From Actinomycetes bacterium (GTDB lineage: Bacteria; Actinomycetota; Acidimicrobiia; IMCC26256; Chersky-534), in assembly GCA_025463865.1 (NCBI GenBank), contig JAODBH010000033.1, positions 1 through 46,619 on the forward strand: 46,619 nt of DNA, read 5' to 3'. Within the stretch, counting starts at the first letter, position 1, and each line of letters starts with the position of its first letter. The notes under the pieces were generated by a model, which was not told where the DNA came from, searched no databases, and worked only from the letters and a program-made list of their open reading frames with translations. The position numbers and the translations under genes were made by a program. Shown piece after piece: positions 7,130 to 15,782 of this stretch.

Positions 7130-8329
7130 ATGGACACGCCACTGAGCCAGGCGACGGTCGCGTCTTCGATACGAGCCAAAGAGGTCGGCATCTCGCGTCT
7201 TCGCGAGGTCGATAGGACGAAGGTCGATCAGGCAAAGATCGCCATCGTGCACGACTACCTGACCGTCATCGGGGGCGCCGAACGGGTCGTGCTCTCGATG
7301 ATCCACACGTTCCCCAAGGCCCCGATCTACACGTCGCTGTACGAGCCGAAGACCATCATTCCGGAGCTGGCCAGCGGCCATGACATCCGGGCCAGCGTGC
7401 TCAACCGAGTCGGGCTCTTCCGGCGGAACCACCGGACCGCCATGCCGATCCTCGGACCGACGTTCAGCCGCATCAAGATCGACGCCGACGTCGTGCTGTG
7501 CAGCTCGAGCGGTTGGGCCCACGGCGTGCAGACGTCGGGCCGGAAGCTCGTCTACTGCCACAACCCCGCCCGCTGGCTCTACCAACGGACCGAATACCTG
7601 CAACAGGGCAACCGGTTGTGGTGGCTCATGGCGACCGGCATGCACCCGTACCTCCGGCGCTGGGACCGCGCCGCGGCCGCCAGCTGTGATCGGTACGTGG
7701 CGAACTCCTCGATCGTGGCCGAACGGATTCGCAACGCGTATTCCATCGACGCCGAGGTCCTCCCGCCGCCCACGTCCTTCGAGTCCACCGGTCCCCTCCG
7801 GGCCGTCTCCGGGCTCGAGGCCGGCTTCTTCCTGAGTCCGGGGCGGCTCATGGGGCACAAGAACACCGCTGCGCTCGTCGAGGCGTTCGCGGCGCACCTT
7901 CCCGACCTCCAGCTCGTGATCGTCGGCGTCGGCCCCGAGGGTGAGCGCCTCGCGGCCGGCGCGCCACCCAACGTGCACTTCACCGGACAGGTCGACGACG
8001 ACGAGTTGCGCTGGCTCTACGCCAACTGCACCGCGTTGATCTCGGCCTCGCGGGAGGACTTCGGGCTGACGCCGCTCGAGGCCGCGTGCTTCGGGAAGCC
8101 CTCGGTGCTCCTCCGCTACGGTGGCTTCCTCGACACCATGGTCGACGGCGAGACCGCCGTCTTCTTCGACCAACCGGAGCCCGCCGCGATCGCGATCGCC
8201 GTCATCCGCGCCCGAACCGAGTCCTGGGACCAGGCCGCGATCCGGGAGAACGCGCAACGGTTCTCGACGCCACGGTTCCAGGAGCGGCTGCGGGCCATCG
8301 TGGCCGAGGAACTTCGGGAGCAGGGCTGA
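7130..8329 (+). CDS. Glycosyltransferase, GT4 family
   Basis: This 399-residue protein has the N-terminal IAIVHDYLTVIGGAERVVLSM motif of GT4 enzymes, where the GG loop contacts the donor phosphate. Its C-terminal domain has FFLSPGRLMGHKNTAALVEAF, VNVHFTGQ-like sequence and the acidic segment ISASREDFGLTPLEAACFGKPSV. It probably adds a hexose to the lipid-linked glycan. The ATG at 7130 gives about 35 residues before the usual family start, and that leader is not typical, but no start codon lies nearer to the conserved strand. Its stop overlaps the start proposed for the ligase-like gene downstream. It is transcribed away from the regulators. Confidence 0.88.
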   Translation: MDTPLSQATVASSIRAKEVGISRLREVDRTKVDQAKIAIVHDYLTVIGGAERVVLSMIHTFPKAPIYTSLYEPKTIIPELASGHDIRASVLNRVGLFRRNHRTAMPILGPTFSRIKIDADVVLCSSSGWAHGVQTSGRKLVYCHNPARWLYQRTEYLQQGNRLWWLMATGMHPYLRRWDRAAAASCDRYVANSSIVAERIRNAYSIDAEVLPPPTSFESTGPLRAVSGLEAGFFLSPGRLMGHKNTAALVEAFAAHLPDLQLVIVGVGPEGERLAAGAPPNVHFTGQVDDDELRWLYANCTALISASREDFGLTPLEAACFGKPSVLLRYGGFLDTMVDGETAVFFDQPEPAAIAIAVIRARTESWDQAAIRENAQRFSTPRFQERLRAIVAEELREQG

Positions 8330-9828
8330 GCGCAAGGTCCGTCGCTGCCGGCGGCGGCGAGGCGGTTGCGGGAGGCCTGCTCCTCGCCACCGTCCTGGCC
8401 GCCCCTTGGTTGATCACGCCGCTCCGCGAGACCGACGCAAACCGGCTCGAGGTTCTCGCCGGTGCGGGCATCGGCGTGTGGGCCGTGTCGACACTGCTCG
8501 CCGGGAGGCGGCCTCGGATCCCACCGGTGCTCGCCGTGCTGGTCGCCGCGGTCATCGGCTGGGGCGCGCTCCTGACCTACAACGCCCGCGGCCGCTACCG
8601 CGCGGCCTCGCACACGATCGTCGAGATCACCCGCCCGATCGCGTGGCTGCCCGGAGGCGTCGAGCGCGCGGTCTCCACCCGCACGACGGTGCAGGTCGCC
8701 ATCGTGCTCGTCGCCACCCTGGTCATGATCGACATCGGCCGTCGGCCCTTCGCCCGACGGGTCGCGCTGGGGGCGCTCGCGCTCAACGGGTCGGCCGTGG
8801 CCGTGGTCGGTGCCCTGGGGTGGGCCGGGATCCTGACCGTGTTCCATCATCCGCACGGCCAGGGGGGCACACCGTTCGCCGCCTTCGGCTACCACGGGAA
8901 CGCGGCCGCCTACCTCGATCTCGCGCTCCCCGCCGCGCTCGTCCTCGTCGCCACGTGCCGATCCGGTCTCGCGCGAGTCGCCGCCATCCTGGCCACTGCG
9001 CTGATCCTCACCGGTTCCGCCACCCAGGCCTCCAAGGCCGGGCTCGCGGCCGCGGTCCTGATCGTGCTCGCCTTCACGGTCGCGAGCACGCGTCGGGGCG
9101 CGCGCTCGCCGACGCGCGGTGCGCACACTTCCAGGAGGAGTCGGACCGGGCTTCGCGTCGGCGTGGTGGTCCTGATCCTGCTGGTCGCCTCGGCGGGCGC
9201 ATTCGCGTCGCGCAGCCGTTGGTCGGAGCTTCCCGACGAGCTCGGTGCGCACAACGGTCGCGTGGCCGTGTGGCAAGTGGCGATCGACACGTGGGAGAAG
9301 AAGATCGTGACCGGCTCCGGCCCGGGCTCGTTCAAGCTGCTGCTGCCGGGGGTCGCCGCGGCCCAGGAGCCGCAGCTGTTCTCGAAGTGGATCGTCACCG
9401 ACTACGTGCCCGGCCACCCGGTGACCATCTGGATGGTCGCCGACAACGACCCGTTGCAGACGTTGGCGGAATGGGGACTGATCGGAGCCCTGCTGTTCGC
9501 GGCGATCCTGCTCTGGCCCGTCGTGCGCGGCCTGCAGCTGCGGTCCACCCAACACCTCGACCGCGCCGTGCAGATCGGCGGCCTCATCGCGCTCGGGGTG
9601 CTGTACCTGCACATGCTGATCGACGCCCCGCTGCAGATCTTCGCGATCCAGCTCACCGGCGGACTCTGGGCGGCAATCCTGATCGCGACCACCGACGCCT
9701 CGTCCGGTTCCCCGTCTTCGGACCGCCGAGCCGACTCCGCCGAACCGGTCGTGACCATCTTCGACGCATGGCCGACCGAGCCGGAACCGCGGGAGGCACG
9801 GATGCGCGGCCGCGGCCGGGTGGGCTGA
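8326..9828 (+). CDS. O-antigen ligase/polymerase-like membrane protein
   Basis: The 500-residue protein has about ten to twelve membrane segments and a large loop after residue ~280. That loop carries GAHNGRVAVWQVAIDTWEKK and GSGPGSFK, the Wzy_C/WaaL signature (H-x-R, then GxGxGxF). It likely polymerises glycan units or ligates them to an acceptor on the outer face of the membrane. The only upstream ATG in frame (8086) would overlap the previous gene by about 240 bp. A CTG at 8326 overlaps that gene's TGA as CTGA and follows CGGGAG at good distance, mirroring the GTGA overlaps elsewhere in this locus; I therefore take it as the start. The C-terminus is a soluble acidic and then Arg-rich tail. 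Confidence 0.85.
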   Translation: MSARSVAAGGGEAVAGGLLLATVLAAPWLITPLRETDANRLEVLAGAGIGVWAVSTLLAGRRPRIPPVLAVLVAAVIGWGALLTYNARGRYRAASHTIVEITRPIAWLPGGVERAVSTRTTVQVAIVLVATLVMIDIGRRPFARRVALGALALNGSAVAVVGALGWAGILTVFHHPHGQGGTPFAAFGYHGNAAAYLDLALPAALVLVATCRSGLARVAAILATALILTGSATQASKAGLAAAVLIVLAFTVASTRRGARSPTRGAHTSRRSRTGLRVGVVVLILLVASAGAFASRSRWSELPDELGAHNGRVAVWQVAIDTWEKKIVTGSGPGSFKLLLPGVAAAQEPQLFSKWIVTDYVPGHPVTIWMVADNDPLQTLAEWGLIGALLFAAILLWPVVRGLQLRSTQHLDRAVQIGGLIALGVLYLHMLIDAPLQIFAIQLTGGLWAAILIATTDASSGSPSSDRRADSAEPVVTIFDAWPTEPEPREARMRGRGRVG

Positions 9829-9960
9829 GGTTCGGCGGTCGCGGGCCTCGGCGAAGTTGCCGGGGCCGAAGTTCTCGTTGCGCAACGACCGTTCGACCTC
9901 GGCCTCGCCGTGACCAGCCTCGTCTGCATCGACGACCCCTCGTTCCACCGCGTGGTACAT
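9829..9960 (-). pseudogene. Possible coding relic
   Basis: On the minus strand, codons from an ATG at 9960 read with a coding-like composition (AEVERSLRNENFGPGNFAEA) but the frame then runs on into the antisense of the ligase-like gene without a plausible end. Upstream, a second ATG frame (MAITIEA) stops at once. It may be a frameshifted remnant. The rest of the 274-bp gap (9829-10102) shows only a 12-bp direct repeat (tccaccgcgtgg, twice near 9943-9980) and should hold the cupin promoter. Confidence 0.25.
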
Positions 9961-10102
9961 CCGCCAACCAGACCTCCACCGCGTGGCGCTACGCCTCGAT
10001 GGTGATGGCCATCTCCGCGGAGGACGCTGCGCGGGCTGCTCCTCGCGAGTTGACTGCGATAGAAACGCCCACACCACCGCTACTCCTGAACGGGGCACGG
10101 CC

Positions 10103-10462
10103 ATGCCGACGCTGATCACGTCCCCCACCCGCGTGCACGCCGCCGGCGAACCCCCGAAGGACATCGCCGAGTTCGTCGGCCGGGTCAACACCGGCACCGA
10201 CGACGTGAGCATCGCGATCATGTCGAGCCCGCCCGGTTGGGGGGAGCCGGCCCAGACGCCGGTCTTCGAGGAGTGGACGCTCGTGCTCGAGGGCGCGGTG
10301 CACGTCGAGCACAAGGGCGGCGTGATGATCGCGAGGGAGGGCCAGTGCGTCCACGCGGCTGCCGGTGAGACCGTCCGCTACTCCACCCCGGACGGACCCG
10401 CCCGGTACGTCTCGATCTGCAAGCCGGCGTTCTCACCCGTACGGGTCCACCGACACGGTTGA
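10103..10462 (+). CDS. Cupin-domain protein
   Basis: A 119-residue single-domain protein. The middle (EEWTLVLEGAVHVEHKGGVMIAREGQCVHAAAGE) matches the small beta-barrel cupin pattern: a first motif ending in a Glu-Gly turn and a second with Gly followed by His. Small cupins bind a metal or a small ligand; which one cannot be told here. I chose the ATG at 10103, which yields the compact domain; the frame extends upstream without support. It stands alone between the polysaccharide locus and a convergent VOC-family gene. Confidence 0.78.
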   Translation: MPTLITSPTRVHAAGEPPKDIAEFVGRVNTGTDDVSIAIMSSPPGWGEPAQTPVFEEWTLVLEGAVHVEHKGGVMIAREGQCVHAAAGETVRYSTPDGPARYVSICKPAFSPVRVHRHG

Positions 10463-10517
10463 GCGCGGCCCCGCCTCAGGCCGGCCGGATCGAGGCTCAC
10501 CGCCCGGCGGCCCGGGT

Positions 10518-10871
10518 TCAGCCGTCGACGGAGGGCCGGAGGATGCAGAACTCGTTCCCCTCGGGATCGCGCATGACCTGCCACTCGTCGGTGGTGAAGA
10601 CGTCGTCGGCGCGGGTGGCCCCGATGCGCAGCGCGTGGGCGATCGCGGCTTCGTAGTCGTCGCTGCCGACGTCGAGGTGCAGGCGGTTCTTCACCGACTT
10701 GGCTTCGGGCACGTGGAGGAAGTCGATGCGCACCGGTCCCCCGACGAGCTCGGCGTCGTCGCCTTCGCGCGTGACGTCCCCGCCGAGCAGCTGCTGCCAG
10801 AAGGAGGCGAGCGCGAACGCATCGGTCGAGTCGACCGACAACGCGACGATGCCGTTGACCCCGTTCGCCAT
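10518..10871 (-). CDS. VOC-family (glyoxalase-like) protein
   Basis: The 117-residue protein has the single VOC fold: VNGIVALSVDSTDAFALASFWQQLLGG at the start, RLHLDVGSDDYEAAIAHALRIGATRAD in the middle and WQVMRDPEGNEFCILRP at the end, the usual final strand with the metal-ligand Glu. It is likely a small dioxygenase/glyoxalase-type or resistance-type protein acting as a dimer. The ATG at 10871 sits 72 bp from the divergent yaaA start, so the two share a short promoter region. Confidence 0.85.
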   Translation of the reverse strand: MANGVNGIVALSVDSTDAFALASFWQQLLGGDVTREGDDAELVGGPVRIDFLHVPEAKSVKNRLHLDVGSDDYEAAIAHALRIGATRADDVFTTDEWQVMRDPEGNEFCILRPSVDG

Positions 10872-10943
10872 TCGTGCAGTGCAGCACGAGCGGGGCGGTG
10901 CACGAAACCGGGTGCGGCTCGCGACCGTGGTACGAACCCTGCC

Positions 10944-11723
10944 GTGACCGTGATCGTGCTGCCGCCATCGGAGGGGAAGGCAACCGGGGGACGAAGGCCC
11001 TGGGTGCCGGAGTCCGGACGGTTCGCCGCCCTGGGCGCGGCGCGGCGTGAGGTGGCGACCGCGCTGGCAGCCGCGATGGCCCAGGGGGTCGAGCAGCAGC
11101 GGAAGCTCCTCGGAGTGGGCGGCCCGCTCCTCGAGCGCGCCGCGGCTGCGAACGCGCACCTCGTCGGGTCGCCGGCCGTCGCTGCGCACGCGCGGTACCG
11201 AGGGGTGGTCCACGACCACCTCGACGTCGGTTCGCTGGGGCCTTCCGAACGCCGGCGCGCCTACGGGTCCGTCGTCATCGTGTCGGCCCTGCTCGGAGCC
11301 GTCGCCCTCACCGACCCGGTCCCCGACTACAAGCTCAAGATGGGCGCGAGCCTCCCCGGACTCGGTTCCGTCGCCCGGTTCTGGAGCTCCCTCCTACCGG
11401 GCGTCCTCGACGCGGCCGGACGGCGCGGCGAGACTCTCGACCTGCTGCCGAACGAGCACTCGGCCGCTTGGCAACCGCTCGGTCCGCGCGTCACCCGCGT
11501 CCGCTTCGACCAACCGGCGGCCGAGGGAGGCCGCGCCCGCGCCGTCGGGCACGGAGCCAAGGCCGTGAAGGGCATCCTCGCCCGCTACGTGCTCGAGCAT
11601 CCGGGCAAGCTCCACGACGTCCTGCCTGAGTTCACCTGGGAGGGCTGGACCTTCGATCCGTCCGGGAGCCGTCGCAGCTCCCGGACGGACGAAGGGCTCC
11701 TCGTGTTCCTCGCCCCCGCCTGA
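10944..11723 (+). CDS. yaaA: YaaA family protein (DUF328, peroxide stress)
   Basis: The 259-residue protein has the YaaA hallmarks: an N-terminal VIVLPPSEGK strand, YRGVVHDHLDVGSL, VVIVSALLGAV, then DPVPDYKLKMGASLPGLG and W-centred helices. YaaA proteins limit oxidative damage to DNA and proteins by lowering free iron and bind DNA in E. coli. The GTG at 10944 gives the family's normal length. The last 35 bp of coding sequence include a perfect 13-bp inverted repeat, described separately, and the gene ends 1 bp from a convergent hemerythrin gene. Confidence 0.88.
   Translation: MTVIVLPPSEGKATGGRRPWVPESGRFAALGAARREVATALAAAMAQGVEQQRKLLGVGGPLLERAAAANAHLVGSPAVAAHARYRGVVHDHLDVGSLGPSERRRAYGSVVIVSALLGAVALTDPVPDYKLKMGASLPGLGSVARFWSSLLPGVLDAAGRRGETLDLLPNEHSAAWQPLGPRVTRVRFDQPAAEGGRARAVGHGAKAVKGILARYVLEHPGKLHDVLPEFTWEGWTFDPSGSRRSSRTDEGLLVFLAPA
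11657..11689. terminator. Perfect 13-bp stem hairpin inside the 3' end of yaaA
   Basis: tccgtccgggagc and gctcccggacgga pair perfectly around a 7-nt loop, 34 bp before the yaaA stop. The convergent neighbour begins its own 3' end 1 bp after that stop, so there is no intergenic room for a terminator and the hairpin may serve that role for either gene. No U-tract follows. Confidence 0.5.
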
Positions 11724-11724
11724 C

Positions 11725-12288
11725 TCAGCTGGCCATCTTGGCGGCGAGTGCCTTGGCGAGATCGTCCTTCGTCATCGCGGACGCGGACTCGATGCCGGCG
11801 GACCGCGCCTCCTCCAGGAGCTCGTCCTTGTTCGACGCGGCGGAGAGCGCGTCGGCCGTCATCGGCAGCCCGAGCTCGAGCCGCTTGGTCATGAACGGCG
11901 TGGCCATCTGGTCGAGGACCTCTCGGCCGTCCTTGCGCAGCTTCGGGAAGATGTCGTCCTCTTCCTCGTCGACGTGGTGCTTGATGCCCGCCTTGCACGC
12001 GTCGAGCGCGGCGCCGAAGCCCGGTTCGTCGGGGGCGAGGCCGATCATCTGCTCGAGTCCCTTGCGGCCGAGATCGTGCTCGACGTTCCCTTCGACGACG
12101 TCCTCTTTGCCCGTCACCGGCTCCATCGCGGGATACACCACCGTCTCCTCGAGCTCCATGTGCCCGAGGAGCGAGGTCTTGAGCTCGTTGATCAACGGGG
12201 TCCGCGCGTCGCCGTCGGCCTTCTCGATCTTGTCGAAGAGGTCCTCCACCTTCCGGTGGTCGGCCTCGAGGATCTTGGTCACGTCCAT
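11725..12288 (-). CDS. Hemerythrin HHE domain protein with C-terminal SAP/Rho-N-like helix pair
   Basis: Residues 1-145 form a four-helix HHE domain with the iron-ligand pattern: ADHRKVEDLFDKIE, GHMELEETVVYPAM, NVEHDLGRKGLEQM and KHHVDEEEDDIFP. Such proteins bind a di-iron centre and sense or store oxygen, nitric oxide or iron. The last 35 residues (NKDELLEEARSAGIESASAMT...) look like a helix-extended-loop-helix of the SAP or Rho-N kind, often nucleic-acid binding. That addition is unusual in hemerythrins and may tether the protein to DNA or RNA. It is followed by the receiver gene in the same direction after a 96-bp gap. Confidence 0.88.
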   Translation of the reverse strand: MDVTKILEADHRKVEDLFDKIEKADGDARTPLINELKTSLLGHMELEETVVYPAMEPVTGKEDVVEGNVEHDLGRKGLEQMIGLAPDEPGFGAALDACKAGIKHHVDEEEDDIFPKLRKDGREVLDQMATPFMTKRLELGLPMTADALSAASNKDELLEEARSAGIESASAMTKDDLAKALAAKMAS

Positions 12289-12384
12289 CGGTTCCTCCTG
12301 TCGGGTCGGGGGAGCCGGCTCGCGCCGCTCGGGGCGGACGATGCCCGTCCGCGCCCGGCGACAAACGTCGGTGGGTCTCCGCGC

Positions 12385-12825
12385 CTACCTCGGGGGGAGC
12401 TTGACGATCGAGATGTAGAACTCGTCGACCTTGCGCACCACGTTGATGAACTGGTCGAAGTCGACGGGCTTGGTGACGTACGCGTTCGCGTGCAGGTCGT
12501 AGCTGCGGATGATGTCCTCGTCGGCGGCCGACGTCGTGAGCACCACCACCGGGATGCGCCGGAGGTCGGGATCGTCCTTGACCCGGGCCAGGACCTCCCG
12601 GCCGTCGATCCGCGGGAGGTTCAGGTCGAGAAGGATCAGGCCGGGCCGGATGGCTTCCTCGTACGGCGGCTCCCGCCGGAGGTACTTCAACGCCTCTTCC
12701 CCGTTGTCGACCACCGAGAGGCGGTTCAGGAACTTCGAGTCCGCCAGCGCCTCCTGCGTGATGAGCACGTCGCCCGGGTCGTCCTCGACCAGCAGGATGT
12801 CGACCGGTTCGCTGTTGGCGTTCAC
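12385..12825 (-). CDS. Single-domain response regulator (Rcp1-like)
   Basis: The 146-residue protein is a lone receiver domain. It has the acidic pair in [10 protein letters not shown], the phospho-acceptor Asp in [13 protein letters not shown], the Thr/Ser in VVVLTTSA and the Lys in [11 protein letters not shown]. The long loop after helix 3 ([14 protein letters not shown]) is typical of Rcp1-type partners of phytochrome-like kinases. The GTG at 12825 follows GGAGGAG and overlaps the stop of the kinase gene as GTGA, so kinase and regulator are made together. With no output domain it must act by protein contact, probably as a phosphate relay to or from the REC-phosphatase encoded in the same operon. 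Confidence 0.93.
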   Translation of the reverse strand: MNANSEPVDILLVEDDPGDVLITQEALADSKFLNRLSVVDNGEEALKYLRREPPYEEAIRPGLILLDLNLPRIDGREVLARVKDDPDLRRIPVVVLTTSAADEDIIRSYDLHANAYVTKPVDFDQFINVVRKVDEFYISIVKLPPR

Positions 12826-14444
12826 GGGGCTCCTCCGGAGGTCGCAGCTTCTTGGATGGGCAGGGTCGGCGGTACGAGCGGATCCGCTCCACGCCGCGGT
12901 GCGTGCGTCGGCAGGATGAAGCGGATCGTCGCCCCGGCGGTGGCGTCGGGGTCCACCCAGATGCGTCCGCCGTGGTACTCGACGATCTTGCGGCACAGCG
13001 CGAGGCCGATCCCGGTGCCGTCGTACGCGTCGCGCCCGTGGAGCCGCTGGAAGATGGCGAAGACGCGGTCGGCGTACTCGGGCTGGATCCCGATGCCGTT
13101 GTCACGGCAGGCGATCTCCCAGCCCTCGTCCACCTCGACGGCCGTCAGCGTGACGACCGGTGCGGTCGAGTCGTTGAACTTGACCCCGTTGCCGACGAGG
13201 TTCTGGAAGAGCGCGACCAGCAGGCTCTCGTCCCCGTCGATCGTGGGCAGCGGACCGATGCGGACCGACGCGTGGCGTTCCTCGATCGTGCTCGAGAGGT
13301 TGAGGAGCGCCCGATCGGCCGCATGCTCGAGGGACACGGGAACGAGACGCTCGGTCGTACGGCCCACGCGCGAGAACTCGAGCAGGTCCAGGATGAGCGC
13401 CTGCATCCGCTTGGCACCGTCGACCGCGAACCCGATGTACTGCTTGCCGCGCTCGTCGATCTCGTCGCCGTAGCGCTGCTCCAGGAGCTGGCAGAAGCTC
13501 GCGACCTTGCGCAGCGGTTCCTGGAGGTCGTGCGACGCGACGTAGGCGAACTGCTCCAGCTCCGCGTTCGAACGGGACAGGTCCGTCGCCTGCTGCTCGA
13601 TCCGGGCCCGAGCCGACTCGGTGAAGTCGAGGTCCTCGACGATGCGGGCCCGCATCGCCTCGACGTCGGCGGCCAGCTCGACGATCTCCGCCGGACCCTC
13701 GGGATGGATCGCAACGCTGGTGTCGCCGGCGGTCACGACGCGGGTCGCCTCGGCCAGCCGCTCGACCGGTTCGAGGACGAGGCGTCGTAGGCCGTACCAG
13801 AGCGCCCACGCGCACCACAGGACCGCGAACGCGACCACCGAGAGGGAGAGGATCACCTGGCGCTGGCTGCTGTCGATCCGATGGACCGCGGCCCGACGGG
13901 CGTCCGAGAGCGCGGTCAGCGCGGCACCGTAGTTCGTGCGGACCACGTCGAAGAGCGTCTTGCCGCGGCTCAGGTCGGCCGCGGTCACCGCGCCGGTGCC
14001 ACGACTGCGGACCGCGTTGATCAGCGGATCACCGCTCGCGGCCTGCCAGGCCCTGGATGCCGCCTCGAGCTCCGCGAACCGGGCCCGGGCCGCAGGCTCT
14101 CCTCGCAGGAGAGTGTGGAGCTGCTTGGCGCTGTTCGCCTGCTCGACGACCCCGGTCTCGTACGGCCCGAGGAACTGGGGATCCGTGGTGATCGCGTACC
14201 CGCGCACGCCGGTCTCCTGATCCAGGAGGCCGATGAAGTAGTCGTGCAGCTGGATGCCGGCCGGGTCGAGCCGCTGCAGCACGCGCCCGCGAGCGTCGAC
14301 CTGGCGCGCGTACGACCAAGCCACGACCCCGCCACCGACGACGAACACCAGAGCCGTCGCGAGGAAGGCGGCCGCGAGCCGGCGGCGCAGCGAGACCCGC
14401 CGCTCGCGACGACGGGAGCTGGCGGCGCGTACCGGTTCGGTCAC
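12822..14444 (-). CDS. CHASE3-HAMP sensor histidine kinase
   Basis: The 540-residue kinase has a membrane segment at about 25-48, an extracytoplasmic CHASE3 domain (marked by [16 protein letters not shown]), a second membrane segment near 190-212, a HAMP linker, and then a HisKA domain with the phospho-His in [14 protein letters not shown]. The ATPase domain has the N box [19 protein letters not shown] and [12 protein letters not shown]. This architecture is shared by the Cph1/Rcp1-like systems that sense unknown extracellular cues. The GTG at 14444 overlaps the upstream phosphatase stop as GTGA. Confidence 0.93.
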   Translation of the reverse strand: MTEPVRAASSRRRERRVSLRRRLAAAFLATALVFVVGGGVVAWSYARQVDARGRVLQRLDPAGIQLHDYFIGLLDQETGVRGYAITTDPQFLGPYETGVVEQANSAKQLHTLLRGEPAARARFAELEAASRAWQAASGDPLINAVRSRGTGAVTAADLSRGKTLFDVVRTNYGAALTALSDARRAAVHRIDSSQRQVILSLSVVAFAVLWCAWALWYGLRRLVLEPVERLAEATRVVTAGDTSVAIHPEGPAEIVELAADVEAMRARIVEDLDFTESARARIEQQATDLSRSNAELEQFAYVASHDLQEPLRKVASFCQLLEQRYGDEIDERGKQYIGFAVDGAKRMQALILDLLEFSRVGRTTERLVPVSLEHAADRALLNLSSTIEERHASVRIGPLPTIDGDESLLVALFQNLVGNGVKFNDSTAPVVTLTAVEVDEGWEIACRDNGIGIQPEYADRVFAIFQRLHGRDAYDGTGIGLALCRKIVEYHGGRIWVDPDATAGATIRFILPTHAPRRGADPLVPPTLPIQEAATSGGAP

Positions 14445-15622
14445 CCACCCGCCCCGCGGTGGCGCAGATGGAGCAACGCGACGTCGTCGTCGAGCGGACC
14501 GCCGTGTTTGCGCCGTACCCGTTCGATCAACTCGTCGAGCCGGGGTCCGTCGTCGAGGTCCAGCAGGCTCTCGAAGAGCGTCCGCAGCCCGTCGGGGCCC
14601 ACGCGCTCGGTGCCTCCGCCCTCGCGGGCCTCGATCAGACCGTCGGTGTAGAGCAGGAGCGACCAGTCGGCCGGCAGGGGAACTTCGTGGGTGATCCACG
14701 TCGCCTCGGTCCACAGCCCGAGGGGCAGACCGCGAGTGGGAACGGGCAGCTCCTCCAACCGGTCGGTGAGCAGCAGCGGCGCGGGATGGCCCGCGACCCG
14801 GTACCGGAGCGACGCGCGGTCGGGATCCACCGACACGTCGCACACGGTCACGAAGGCGTCGTTGTCGCGCTCGAGGTACAGCAGGCGCTCCAGTGTCGGG
14901 AGCACCGCGTCCTCGAGCGTTCCCGCCAGCACGAGCGTCCGCCAGCCGATCCGCAGGTTGACGCCGAGCGCGGCTTCGTCGGGCCCGTGGCCGCAGACGT
15001 CGCCGATGACGGCGCGCACCGTGCCGTCGGACAGCTCGATGGCGTCGAAGAAGTCGCCGCCGAGGACACGCGCGTCGCCGCCGGCGCGGTAGCGGGTGGT
15101 GGCGAAGAGCGTCGGGTCGTCGAGCACGCATCGGGGCAGGAGCCCGCGCTCCAGACGGAGGTTCTCCGATCGGCGCAGCGCCTCCTCGAGCAGACGCCTC
15201 GACGTGTCCTTGGCCCGGTGCCGCTCGACGGCGTAGCGGATCGACCGTTCGATGAGGCGCCCGTCGACCTCGTCCTTCGCGAGATAGTCCTCGGCCCCGG
15301 CGGCCACCGCCTCCACACCGAGGTGGCGATCGAGCATCCCGGTGAGCACGACGACCGGCGCGTCGAAGTCGGCGAGGATCGCGGCGATCGCGTCGAGGCC
15401 CGACGCGTCGGGGAGGGCGAGATCGAGCAGGACGCAGTCGATCGGGAGCGCGGACCGCCGCTGCGCTTCCGCCAGCGTGCGAACCCGGGTGAGGTCCACC
15501 CGGAGGTCGCTGCTGAGGAGGTGCTCCTCGACCAGCAGCGCGTCCCCGTCGTCGTCTTCGACCAGGAGGATCCTCAGCCCATCGACACCCGACGCGCCCG
15601 TCGTGAGGATCGGATCGAGCAC
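14441..15622 (-). CDS. REC domain fused to PP2C/SpoIIE-type phosphatase (RsbU-like)
   Basis: Residues ~15-135 form a receiver domain with LLVEDDDGD, the acceptor Asp in CVLLDLALPD, and Lys in YLAKDEV. A short coiled segment follows, then a SpoIIE phosphatase domain (about 185-390) with GGDFFDAIELSDG, VIGDVCGHGPDEA, LLLYTDGLIE and DDDVALLHL, which carry the metal-ligand Asp residues. Such proteins dephosphorylate anti-sigma-factor antagonists when their receiver is phosphorylated, linking a kinase to a sigma-factor switch. It is the first gene of a three-gene coupled operon with the CHASE3 kinase and lone receiver. No STAS or RsbW-type partner gene is visible in the window. Confidence 0.92.
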   Translation of the reverse strand: MLDPILTTGASGVDGLRILLVEDDDGDALLVEEHLLSSDLRVDLTRVRTLAEAQRRSALPIDCVLLDLALPDASGLDAIAAILADFDAPVVVLTGMLDRHLGVEAVAAGAEDYLAKDEVDGRLIERSIRYAVERHRAKDTSRRLLEEALRRSENLRLERGLLPRCVLDDPTLFATTRYRAGGDARVLGGDFFDAIELSDGTVRAVIGDVCGHGPDEAALGVNLRIGWRTLVLAGTLEDAVLPTLERLLYLERDNDAFVTVCDVSVDPDRASLRYRVAGHPAPLLLTDRLEELPVPTRGLPLGLWTEATWITHEVPLPADWSLLLYTDGLIEAREGGGTERVGPDGLRTLFESLLDLDDGPRLDELIERVRRKHGGPLDDDVALLHLRHRGAGG

Positions 15623-15782
15623 GCTGGTGACCCCTCGGGCGGTAGGCGGGCCCGTGAGGGCCCGGTCGGCTCGTGCGGCAACAAGGACCCCGGAAGGTTA
15701 CCGGCCGGAACGGCGCCTCCAGACCGTCCTCGACGAGGCCGACGAGGGGCGGAAGCCGGCGCGGCCTGGAGTCACCGGCGCG

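Noticed and set aside
6930-7145. Small open reading frame before the glycosyltransferase
   Set aside because: No ribosome binding site, no recognisable motif, and it overlaps the start of the glycosyltransferase gene.
8086-8325. Upstream ATG start for the ligase-like gene
   Set aside because: It would overlap the glycosyltransferase gene by about 240 bp and encode an Arg-rich, motif-free leader before the first membrane segment.
7380-8335. Long open frames on both strands overlapping the glycosyltransferase gene
   Set aside because: They follow from high GC third positions; the encoded proteins are Arg/Pro/Ala-rich and lack any motif, while the accepted frame has clear GT4 motifs.
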